From positions 620,001 through 684,000 of the forward strand of contig CBFFRQ010000032.1 in the NCBI GenBank assembly GCA_965644315.1: a DNA stretch of 64,000 nt. The letters run 5' to 3'. Shown one piece after another: positions 43,773 to 53,500 of the stretch. Position 1 is the first letter of the stretch. Each line of letters opens with the position of its first letter. The notes beneath the pieces were generated by a model that was not told the origin of the DNA, made no database searches, and saw nothing but the letters and a program-made list of their open reading frames with translations. The position numbers were made by a program, and so were the translations under genes. Source of the stretch: Caecitellus pseudoparvulus. Lineage: Eukaryota > Bigyra: Bicosoecida.

Positions 43773-43793
43773 CAGCCCCCTGACCGCCCGAAC

Positions 43794-45220
43794 TCAGTAC
43801 TGCCCCCATGCCTTGTCAGCAGACACCTCGGCACCGTGTGCGATGCGCTGGAAGGCAGAGAGCACATTCAGCAGCTGCAGCTCCTCATCGGCGCGGTCGG
43901 CAAGGTTCTTCTCGGCAACGGCCAGCTTCTCAGCCATGCGCGCCTTCTGCACATCGGAGAGGGAGTCGTCCCGCGCCAGCCCGCGCAGGAGGGAGGCCAG
44001 GACGTTGGAGATGGGGTAGCCCTCTTGCAAGATGCGCTTGGTGCTGCCCACGACGGCCTTGTGCCCCCCTGCCCCCTTCACGCTGGCCCACACGGTGGCG
44101 GCGGCACGTGGGGGGAAGGCTCCCGCGATCTCCAGCACACTGTCGGCGTTGAGGCCGCTGCCGTACAGCTGGTGCCCCGACTGCAAATACATGATGGCCT
44201 TGCGCAGGTCACCGCCGCTGGTGTCCAGCAGAGCCTCCAGCGTGGCGTCGTCAGCCACCACGCCCTCGGCCTCTGCCACTGTCTTCAAGCGAGCTCTGTA
44301 GGGTGGGGGAGAAGGGGGGGCGTGTAGGCGCCTTGTGCGCAGCAGGGCCGCACAGGCATCAAGCCACGCACTTCATGCTCTCCGCTGACAGGGGTTTGAA
44401 CCGGAACTTGGCACAGCGGGATGCAAGGGGGTCGATGATGCGCGACACGTAGTTGCAGATGATGCAGAAGCGCGTGACCTTGGCATGCGCCTCCATGGTG
44501 CGGCGCAGCGCCGCCTGCGCGTCGGCCGTCAGGCTGTCTGCTTCATCCAGAATAATGAGTTTGAAGGGCGGCATGCCGGCGCTGAGCGTGGCGGTGGGAG
44601 GTGGTGGCCGCTGTGGCGGGGAATCGGGCAGGCGCCGGCACGCACGAGTGAGAGACAGCGGTGCCCGCAAAGGCCTTGACGGAGTCTCGGACAACAGAAA
44701 TGCCACGCTCATCTGACGCGTTCAGCTCCTTCGTGCGCTCGCGCCACTTCTCGGGTCTGCACAGGCTCGAGCGCGGAGGCGTGACGCGTGTTGCTGGGCT
44801 GCAGCACGCACGGGTCGACGCACCCGAACAGCTCCCGTGCTGCAGCCAAAATGGTGGACGTCTTGCCCGTGCCAGGGGGGCCATAGAAGAGCAAGTGCGG
44901 GAGCTGTGCGGGGGCAGGAGTGAAGGTGAGCCAGGGCGTGGCACCAACCCAAAGCGCGGAACAGGCAGCGGCGCTGAGCTTACGTTCCCAGTCTCGATGG
45001 AGTTCTTCAGTGTACTGATGACCTCGTCTTGGTACGAGACTTCATCCACAGTCTTCGGGCGGCTGGCAGGGGCGGGGGCAGTGCGGGGTGGCAAGGTGTG
45101 CGCAAACGCCTTTGAAACGCGGAGCCCTCACTATTTCTCCACCCAGGGGCGCAAGGCAGAGCCTGACGCCGCAGCAGCAACAGGCGCTGCACTGCCATCA
45201 CCAGTTGTTGCCAGCGCCAT
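43794..45220 (-). CDS. RFC4: Replication factor C small subunit (RFC4 type)
   Basis: Part of the clamp loader that places PCNA on primed DNA. Six exons (45220-45132, 45062-44984, 44903-44812, 44756-44646, 44581-44372, 44295-43794) give 360 residues, matching the family. Introns are 69, 80, 55, 64 and 76 bp. Landmarks: RFC box [15 protein letters not shown] spans intron 1; the Walker A loop is [37 protein letters not shown] is an RFC box. [20 protein letters not shown] is the Walker B region, DEAD-type as in small subunits. [19 protein letters not shown] holds the SRC arginine-finger motif. The collar follows ([14 protein letters not shown]). [20 protein letters not shown] with FKPLS favours human RFC4/yeast Rfc2 over RFC2, RFC3 or RFC5. 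This is the most intron-rich gene in the window. Confidence 0.94.
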
Positions 45221-45420
45221 GTTCCTGATGAGGGGCGCGTGACGTGCGGGTGAGACTGGCCAGCTCCCGGCCAGTAGCACGCAAGACAGCCGAGGCTCGC
45301 TGCGGCACGGGTGGCAGAGTGTGGGAGGCAGTCTGGTCTTCTGCGTACGGGGAGAGATATGTGGGACACGCCTTTTGGCTGACCGCAGTGTGCGCTTGCA
45401 TTGGAAGGTGCCACCCCAGC

Positions 45421-46988
45421 TCAGGCCTTGGAAATGACCAACACGCTGTGCACGTAGTCCATGCCGTGGTTGTCGGGGTCTGCCGCGACGACGCCTTCGT
45501 AGGCCTTGTAGAAGGCATCCACGATGGCAGTCTTCTCCTCTTCCGAGCGGCTGTCCGAGAGGCCCGTCTTGAAGACGCCCGACGACCAACTCTTCAGGGT
45601 GCCGATGTAGTCCGCTGCGAACTCCTCAGCGCTGGCGTACTTGCCTGCCAGCCAGTCAGCACGGTAGGGGCAGGGTGTGATGACGCTGGTGCTCTCTTCC
45701 AGGCGCAGGCCCGCCTCCCACGCGCTGCCACCCTCCTTCAGCGGCTCCGCGTACTCCTCTGCTGTGCGGTAGTGCTGGGGGAAGTTCGTGGCGGTGTACT
45801 CAGCCGCCGTGATCTTGCCCTCTGCCGCGAAGCGTGCCCACACCTCGGAGAAGGTGGCGTGCATGGATGCACCAGGCCCACCCGCCGAGGCGGTGTTGCC
45901 CAAGTACCTCCCGCCTTCGTCCGTGCAGAAGTTGACGAAGACGGCCCGTGCGCCAGGGGCCATCTCCACAGCGCGCTGCTGCAGGATGACGGCCCAGTCC
46001 TTGGCAGCCTGGGCAGCGTACTGGCTGGCCTCCTCGGCAGGTGCCATGGCAGAGTGCAGGGCAGACTGGATGTGGGTGGGCGTGCTGCGCAGCCAGTGCA
46101 TGGCGGTGGCTGAGAAGCCGAAGTTCACCGAGCCAGGAGGGGAGCAGGGCGCGTAGAAGGACGTGCCAGAGGCCATGACGTAGATGTTCTTGTGCTCAGT
46201 CAGGTAGGATGGGGGGCCCTCCAGCAAGCCCTGCGTTGCCAAGGGAGGCGGGTGGATGGGAGTTGACGAGAGGAGCGCAGTGATGCAGCGTCCGCAGCAC
46301 ACCCACCTGGGTCATGAGGAACAGTGGCTTGAAGTCGTTCGTGGGCTGGTCTTCGTACAGGATGACTGCGCAGTGCCGCAGCGTGCGGGGGGGGGGGTGC
46401 AGCGCGCGCCTGCCTTGTGACGGCAGACCAGTCCATCACAGCTCACCGATCGGCAGGTCAGGCTTGAGTTCCCGCAGCTTGGCAATGAGGCGCGTCAACA
46501 TGGGCATGCTGGTGCCGCCTGAGGATCAAGAAGGCGCGCCAAGTGCACAGGTTGCATGGAAAAGTGGGAATAATGCAGCCTGGGCGCCCTGGGCACATGC
46601 TGCTGCGTGGTACGTGGCTGTGCCTGCCCAACACACAAGCCTGTTCAGCTGCAGCGTTGGGCGCTCACCATCTGCGGTGCCGTAGTCCACGATGGTGAAG
46701 GCTCCCACGTCGGGCAGCGTCATGGTGGCCACCTGCTCAAGCACTTTGTCCTGTGTTGTGCAAGGGGAGGCCAGGTGCTGGGCTGTTTGGCGCGTGCGTC
46801 ACTTGCAGCTGCCAGCCCGAACCCGGCGTGGTGGGCGGCGGCAGTCCAAGGGGCAAACCACGCACGCCGGCCTTGTTGATGACGTCAAAGCAACCCTTAG
46901 TGTTAGCAGTGTAAACACCAGAGCCCTGCATTTCACGAGAAGCGAGCTTCTCACTCTCGGGGTGACCAGAAGCGGTGGTGGCAGCCAT
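45421..46988 (-). CDS. SABATH-type S-adenosylmethionine carboxyl methyltransferase
   Basis: Likely methylates a small carboxylic acid using S-adenosylmethionine. Five exons (46988-46866, 46750-46669, 46518-46447, 46365-46307, 46230-45421) give 381 residues, in family range. Introns are 115, 150, 81 and 76 bp. The N-terminus has REMQGSGVYTANTKGCFD, like the substrate/SAM motif of plant SABATH enzymes. Then come the Rossmann segment FTIVDYGTADGGTSMPML (with SAM-binding DYG in place of the usual DLG), YEDQPTNDFKPLF and FGFSATAMHWLR, the counterpart of the plant S-x-H-W-L-S motif. The C-terminal helical cap reaches GMDYVHSVLVISK. SABATH enzymes act on salicylate, jasmonate, gibberellins and farnesoic acid in plants, and related genes occur in bacteria and protists. 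The substrate here is unknown. Confidence 0.85.
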
Positions 46989-47178
46989 GGTGTATGGTGT
47001 GTGGGGGGGTCGGAGGCACAGACTACGTGTTCTCAGGGGCACAGACAGAGTGGGGTGAGGTAGGCGGTAGCAGGGGGTGGGACGGTGAAATGTGGCCCCT
47101 CTCGAGCATGCTCTTGCTGGGTAGGCGGGAGTGCTTGCTCCCCCCTCGCTGCTGCCGGGTGGCCGCGGCACCGTAAGC

Positions 47179-48582
47179 TCACGATGCGTAGAATGCCTGC
47201 GCAGCAAAGGCCAGGCGACTCTGAATCCAAGCAGCGCGCTGGGGGTCAACCCACGCATTGCCTTCGCTGCGCAGGCGCTTGGCCTCTGCACTGGTGACGA
47301 GGACGATGTTGTCCAGGGATATGGGCGCATCTTTGTCCCACCGCGCCAGCACCATGCGACTGCCGTACGTGTGCACGAGGGCGCCGGACACCGCGCTCTT
47401 CTGCTTCCACACAGTGCAGACCAGGTACTCCACATCATCCACTGACATGTTGAACAAGGGCGGCTTGCCGTCACCCCCGTCTGGCTTCTCCCCCGCCATG
47501 AACTTGGTCTTGTACGACCGCAGCGCCTTGTTGGAGACGGCAGGGAACTCAGACACCTCCACGTGCTCCCCTGCCAAATCACACAGCGTGACGGTGGCCA
47601 TGGCCTGCCCAAACATGGCAGGCAGCGTGCCCAGCACTGGCATGATGCGCAGGCGCATGCCCTCCATCGTCCCGAACTCCTCAGGCGCGGCAGCCTGCTC
47701 TGCAGACAGCGGCAGCAAGCCCTTCGCAGGGGCGCCGCCCGCGTACACAGTGCGGATGCCAGCAGCAGGGTCCTTGGGACCATGCAGCTCAGAGTCCCGC
47801 AGGCCAGCCCCCTTGCGCAGCACTGTCCGCAGGCGCAGGGCCAGTGGGTCGTGGGCGACATTGTCCAGGTGTGTCAGCCGCAGAGCAGTGGGGTCGCAGC
47901 GCCCCCCGGCTCCCATGGACGCCAGCACGCGCAAACCCGCCGCCTTGCACGCAGAGAGCAGGGCCGCTTTCGTGTCCATGTCGTCGATGCAGTCCAGGAC
48001 GTAGTCCGGCTCCCCTGCCAGGTGTGTGGAGGCGGAGTCAGCGTCAAACTTCTCCGCAACTGCCTCCACTTCCACCCACGGCACAACCGCTGCGAGGACA
48101 CGCTTGAGGGAGGCCACCTTGGGCTTCCCGACGTCTTCCCGAGTGGCCACCGCGTGGCGGTTCAGGGAAGAAGACGTGACGATGTCGAAGTCCACGAGGC
48201 GCAGCTTGCGCACGCCAGAGCGGGCCAGCATGTGCGCAGCGTGCGACCCGACGCCGCCCAGGCCGACCACCACCACGAATGCAGACTCCACAGCATCCTG
48301 CCCGGCATCGCCAAAGAACTGGCGGTTCCGAGACAGCTGCTCCTGCTTCAGTGCCGCGTCTGCTGCGCCCCGTGCCAAGGCAGTGCTGCGGGAAGCAGCC
48401 GCCGCCCATCGGGCAGTGCCAGACGCCGCACTGCTTCCCGCCAGGCGTCTCCAGTACATGGAAGCTGCAGCTGCCCCTGCTGCGAGGCCAACGAGAGCTC
48501 CTCCTGCAATACCCAGCACGGCCGGGTTTGTCAAGGCGCTCGGCAGCCATGGCGAGCTGGTGGGATTCTTGTCTGCTGCCAT
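47179..48582 (-). CDS. tRNA threonylcarbamoyladenosine dehydratase (TcdA/TCD1-2 family)
   Basis: Uses ATP to cyclise t6A at tRNA position 37 into ct6A. One exon, 467 residues. Residues ~20-45 are a hydrophobic segment (AVLGIAGGALVGLAAGAAAA) that could anchor it in a membrane; yeast Tcd1/Tcd2 sit at the mitochondrial outer membrane. The E1-like ATP-binding domain follows: LSRNRQFFGDAGQDAVES, VVVVGLGGVGSHAAHMLARS, RLVDFDIVTSSSLNRHAVA, VGKPKVASLKRVL and DYVLDCIDDMDTKAALL. GLRVLASMGAGGRCDPTALR is the family signature region. It lacks the CTLKNFP catalytic cysteine block of the ubiquitin E1 at 362-3732, so it is not a ubiquitin-activating enzyme. The C-terminal ~120 residues have an acidic loop and end in a helix. 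Confidence 0.9.
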   Translation of the reverse strand: MAADKNPTSSPWLPSALTNPAVLGIAGGALVGLAAGAAAASMYWRRLAGSSAASGTARWAAAASRSTALARGAADAALKQEQLSRNRQFFGDAGQDAVESAFVVVVGLGGVGSHAAHMLARSGVRKLRLVDFDIVTSSSLNRHAVATREDVGKPKVASLKRVLAAVVPWVEVEAVAEKFDADSASTHLAGEPDYVLDCIDDMDTKAALLSACKAAGLRVLASMGAGGRCDPTALRLTHLDNVAHDPLALRLRTVLRKGAGLRDSELHGPKDPAAGIRTVYAGGAPAKGLLPLSAEQAAAPEEFGTMEGMRLRIMPVLGTLPAMFGQAMATVTLCDLAGEHVEVSEFPAVSNKALRSYKTKFMAGEKPDGGDGKPPLFNMSVDDVEYLVCTVWKQKSAVSGALVHTYGSRMVLARWDKDAPISLDNIVLVTSAEAKRLRSEGNAWVDPQRAAWIQSRLAFAAQAFYAS

Positions 48583-48750
48583 GGTGGCGGAAATTGATCA
48601 CAGCCAGCACAAAAGGGCGTACCAGAGCGCTGTGGCGTCTGTGCCCAGCAAGAAGAAGGTTGTGAATATGTTGAGCTGTTGGGTTGTGTGCATATGTAGC
48701 CGTTGGTCGGTCCAAGGGGTGGTAGGGGCTGCTGTAGTGTGCATGCTGCC

Positions 48751-50420
48751 TCACTCGATCATGTCCATGCCGTCCATGGTGGTGAAGAATTGGTACACTC
48801 GCCTGGACAGCGTAGTCTGTTTGCGTTTGGGCTCTAAAATATCCTGCGCACAGGGGGGCAAGGCAGGCGGTGTGGGTGGACCTGCGGGACCTGCGCCCGC
48901 GGGCGCGACACAGGCGTTCGCGCACCTCAAGCAGCAGCGGTCCCTGCTTCCGACCAGCAGCATCGTACGCCTCCATCAGCCGGCTATACGACGGGTACAC
49001 CTTGACGACTGCCACAGCTCTGCGCGCAGAGGGGGGTGGGGTGGTCCGTGCACGGGCAGCTCCGCAGCGCACCACTTGCCGCGCACTCACTTGGACGCTG
49101 ACACGCCCGGGATCATTTGAAGCTGGGCGCACCACGTATCCAGGAGTGTGGTGACTCCGCCAGAGCCCCCAGATCCGACCGAAGCCGAGTCCCCGCCTGC
49201 CCCGCCGTTGGCCGAAGCCTGCAGCGCCTTGGACACCCTCACCTTGGGCACACACGCCAGGAGCGAGCGCTTGGCCCTGTGGGGCGCCTCAGCCACTGCC
49301 CGAGTGAGAGCTGACAGCACTGTCGCAGTCTCCGCGGCAGCGGATGTGTGGCGCACCTCCAAGCCGTGCAGCACAAACGCCTCCGCCACTGCCGCATCCA
49401 TGCTAGCCCGTGTGAGGGGAGCCTCCGCCCCAGTCGTTTGGGCCTTGCGTTGGTGAGCAGACACGACAGCGTTCGCGCCCTGTACCAGCAGCAAGAACCG
49501 GCTGGGTGGCGGGAAGGCGCTGGACACTTCGGTCGCCAGAGCGCACAGGGCTTCCACGCCGCGCTTGGCTAGCTTCACGAACTCAGCCCCCAGCATAACT
49601 CGTGCCGCAAAAGGCTCCAAGTCCACACCCTCACGCCTCAGGAACCGCCCATCTGGCTGCTTCTCTCGCCGGTGCCAAGTGATGCAGCCAGCGGGGGCTG
49701 CAGCGTCGGGCGGCATGACGACGTACCCGTCCCCCTCCAAGCAACGCTTGATGTTGGAGCCAGTGCTGGAGGAAGCAAGGGGTGCTGGCAGCGTCACTGC
49801 TATTTCCTCACGGGCAAAGGCGCCACGCTGCTGCCGCTGCCAGTGCACCTCGTGGCTGCGTTTTACTTTCTTGGTCGCCTTGTCGCTGGCTGTGGCCAGG
49901 TCTGCCGGCGGCGCGGCACTGCTCAAAGGCCGGCGGCGCTTGTGACCACCATGCATCGGCGGCCGGGGTGGTTGCTTGGTGCTCGCCCCCTGGACCTGGG
50001 CCACGGCAGCCTCCAATGCAGCCATGCCTGCCGCCTGTCCTGGCTCTGCGCCTGCTTTGGGGGGGGAGCTTTGAGCTTGAGAGAAGGGGTTCGGGGCGAG
50101 AAGATCATCCATGTACTGTTCATCGCCGGAGGAAGCAGATGGCTCCTCGGCCAGCTCCACGAGCTGGCTCAGCGCCGAGCGCGGTGCGCCGGGTGCCTTC
50201 ACCCCTCGCGCAGCCAGGAGGTCTGCAAGGGGCAACATGTCATCTTCGTCACTGCCACTGCCCCCAGCTGCACTGCCACCTGAAGCACGTGAATGCTGAG
50301 AAGAAACCCCACTGGATTCCAGCGCAAAGACTCTGCTACCTGTGGTGAAAGAGCTTGCAATGTGTCTCCTTGCGTTTCGCACCGAAACTCTGTCTGCAAA
50401 TGCCTACCTTCGTTTGCCAT
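48751..50420 (-). CDS. EME1: Crossover junction endonuclease subunit EME1-like
   Basis: Probable partner of MUS81 in cleaving branched DNA. Four exons (50420-50408, 50339-49091, 49019-48926, 48843-48751) give 482 residues. Introns are 68, 71 and 82 bp. Exon 1 is only 13 nt and gives MANEG. A start inside exon 2 (50382, MRNARRH) is an alternative. The first ~200 residues are disordered and basic. A degenerate ERCC4-type nuclease fold follows (RFLLLVQGANAVVSA, ASMDAAVAEAFVLHGLEV, ETATVLSALTRAVAEAP). The tail is a helix-hairpin-helix region (LLDTWCAQLQMIPGVSASK joined to YPSYSRLMEAYD), ending LSRRVYQFFTTMDGMDMIE, typical of the EME1 C-terminus. No ERKxxxD catalytic motif is visible, as expected for the non-catalytic subunit. 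EME1 and EME2 cannot be separated here. Confidence 0.78.
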
Positions 50421-50549
50421 GCTCCAAACCTGTTGAGTGTACGAGAGCGGTGCTTGGGCCAACTCTTTTGGTTGACTGAGCCTACAGGAATCGGCATGAC
50501 CCTGCCCTTTGTCGTAGGTGCATTGCTTTTGAGTGTGCGGCAGCAGCGC

Positions 50550-53500
50550 TTATGCGCTTGCGTCGGCGACCATGGCTGCGAACTCCTCCCGTGCGGCCTC
50601 CACCGCGCTGGGCAAGCCGTCCCCCAGACACCTCCACCGGAGGACTTCGTGCACATACCGCACAGTGGCACGCACGAAACCTTGGTCCCCCACAATGCTG
50701 CAGAGCAGCTGGGTGGCTGCCTGCCACTCCATGGCCAGCGCGACTTCGGCGTGGGTGACGGCGCCCGGTGCCCCGCCGCGAGAGGCTGAGAAGCCACCCC
50801 CGCCGCTGCCCTGAAAGGCTGGCAAGGACGCCGTTGACAGGGCTGCTGGCGAGCACTTGCTCAGGTGGTACACGTCTTGAGCGTTCATGGCACTGCCCCG
50901 ACTGCTGGTGAAGCCGGTGCGGCGGCTGAGCGTGGAGCCCGCCCCCCGCGCGCTGCCGCCCCCAGACAGCATGCTGGAGGCGCCGACACTGGGGGAGCGC
51001 GCTGCAGCGCCCCCTGCAGCCCTGGACGTGGCGTGGCCCGGGCTGCTCCAGTCAGCGTCATCGGGCGTCAGGGCGGCCAGGGCATCCAGGGACAGGCCAG
51101 CGTCCCCCACCACCACAGCCACGGCCCGCCCCAGGGCGAGAGCAGCGGAAGGGCTCAGGCTGTGGTGCGCTGCATGGGCGTCCAGGGCAGTGGCAAGCAA
51201 GGACAGCGTTGTGCCGGCCAGGTGGCGCAACGTGAGGCCTGAGAGCTCCTGTTCGTCGCTGGCAGACCCCCCTCGCCTGGCACCGCTGGCGAGGCGGGCA
51301 GTGGGGGGCGGCGGGGCAGCAGCACCTCCACCTGCACCTCCCTCCTCGTCGCCCTCCTCCAGCTCTTCCACGCTGCCTGCGAAGGACAGCCGCATGTCCC
51401 GGCGTCGGGAGTGGGAGGGCTGGGAGGCCGTGTCGCGGCGCTCCACAGCCAAGCCCGCCACGCCGGCACCTTTCGCCATGAGCAGGCGCATGACGCTGAG
51501 CAAGTGGCCGATGCCAGGCGGCAGGGCTAGCCACTCTCCACCCGACACGGTGTCATCTGCACCCGAAGCGTCGGTGAACAGCACGCGAGTGTTGTAGCCA
51601 AAGGCAGCACTGGCGCTGGGCAGGCGGGCTGGCAGGCCGACCGCGACGCCGGCAACCCTGACCAGCGCGGCGCGGGCGGCGGCATGCTCCGGCGTATTGC
51701 GAGGTGACCCGCTGCCCCCTGTGGAGCCGAGGAGCCCCCCCCACTCCGCCTTGAAATGCTGCCACGTGCGCTGGGAGAAGCCACTGCTGTCCAAGCCTGG
51801 CTCCGGCCCCCACTCTGCCTCCCGCACCTCCCCCGTGCCGTCCGTCCCGATGCCAGATGCATCAGTGACCAGGCGGGCCAAGGGCCCAAGGGGGTGCTCG
51901 GACCCAGCCGCTGCCAGGGCAGCGAGCCGGCGCAGTAGCATAAGGTATGCCTTCTGCACCATGAGCTGGAACGGCCGCACCTGCTGAGAGGGGGTGCTGG
52001 AGCCAGATGGCGCCTTGGAGGGTGCCTCGGGAGCCGCTTCACCTGGCAGCAGGGATGCCTCAGTGGGGGCGCCACCGCCGCTGGTTCCCCGCTCGCTCTG
52101 CAATGTTTGCACCCGCTGCACGAGCGCAGTCACATGCAGAGGTGGAGCGGTGGCAGGGCTCTCCAGGGAGCGCTGGGAGAGCCCCCCTCCCTCCCCGAGC
52201 AAGACATCATCCGCCTCGCTGGCATCACGGGAGAGCCCGGGGTCGTCCGAGGGCGGCGGCAGGGGGACAAACGCGCCCGAGACGTCTCCTTCTGTGACGC
52301 TCACGCCGCCCATGGCTCGGATGGAGCTCTCGGCGCCATTGTCCACGCTGAGCGTGCGGTCCAGATCTTGCGCCACCTGCACAGCATCTGCTTGGGACTG
52401 CACGTCTAGCCGCGTGGCTGCCAACACCACTTCGTCTGCGGCCACCGGCACGAGTTGCATGCCGGTGTGGCGCTGCAAGTGCTGCCGCCGCAACAGGCCG
52501 TCCTCCAAACTGCCCTTCCACACGTCCTCACCCTCCCCACCATCCACGGAAGCACCGTCTTGAGCGAATCTGACTCTGCGGGGCGCGTCAGCACCACCCT
52601 CCTCTGGCGCTGACGCGACTGAGTTGTAGTACTGCATGCTTTGGCGGCAGGACAAGAGCAGCGCCCGCGCGAGGGGCATGGCCGAGCCGCGAGGCACAGG
52701 TCCACCAGCAAGCACACTGCGCTGGGAGCGTGTCAGCCCAGGCACCTGTCGCAGCACGCCAGACTGAGGCGCGTAGGGGGCCGCTGATCCCAGCAGCAGG
52801 GCAAAGTCACGCACACCCGCCTCTGCCATGCTCATGACGCGAGCAATGGGATACACGTGCTGCCCCAGCAGGCGCCCACGGGCATCCACGGCCCCTGCAG
52901 GCAGGGGCATGGCTGCCCAGTCAGGGAAGGGCGTGCTTCCGGCGGGCACCTTGGACCCTGCACGTGTCAACAGCGCTGCCGCCCTGTGCTGGCACGCCCG
53001 GACCCACGGAACCACCGCCTCTGGCTGCAGCATGGCCAGGAACAGGTCTGCCACGGCACATGCCTCAGTGATGGACTGCAGCGTGTGCACTCGGGTGGAC
53101 AGTGCTGACGTCAGAGCAGCACGGTGGGTACCGATGAACTCGCAAGCTGCTGCACCCACCAGCTCCGCCACCACGGCCATGCTAGGTGGGAGGGCGCCTA
53201 TGAGTGGCTGCGCCCGCCCGCCCGCACCACGACCCACGCCCACGCCCGTCCACTCTGCCACACTGGAGCTGCCCATGCTCGTGCGCAGCTGTGGCACCTC
53301 TGCCAAGCTGGCCAGCGTGCTGGGTCCCGCAGCTAAGTCTGCGGCAGCGTTGGAGGATGTGCGAGCCATGGGGTGCAGGGGCACGTCCGATGGGGGCGCG
53401 GCAGGGTCGACGCCCTCTTGCCCTGTCCCGGCACCAGCTCCCCCGCCGTCTTGCGGCCCAATGCCCACAGATGCTCGGCGAGAGAGGCTCCTGGACAGGG

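Noticed and set aside
47179-48582. Second ubiquitin-like E1
   Set aside because: It has the E1-type ATP-binding fold but no catalytic-cysteine block or ubiquitin-fold domain, and its SMGAGGRCDPT region fits the TcdA/TCD family.
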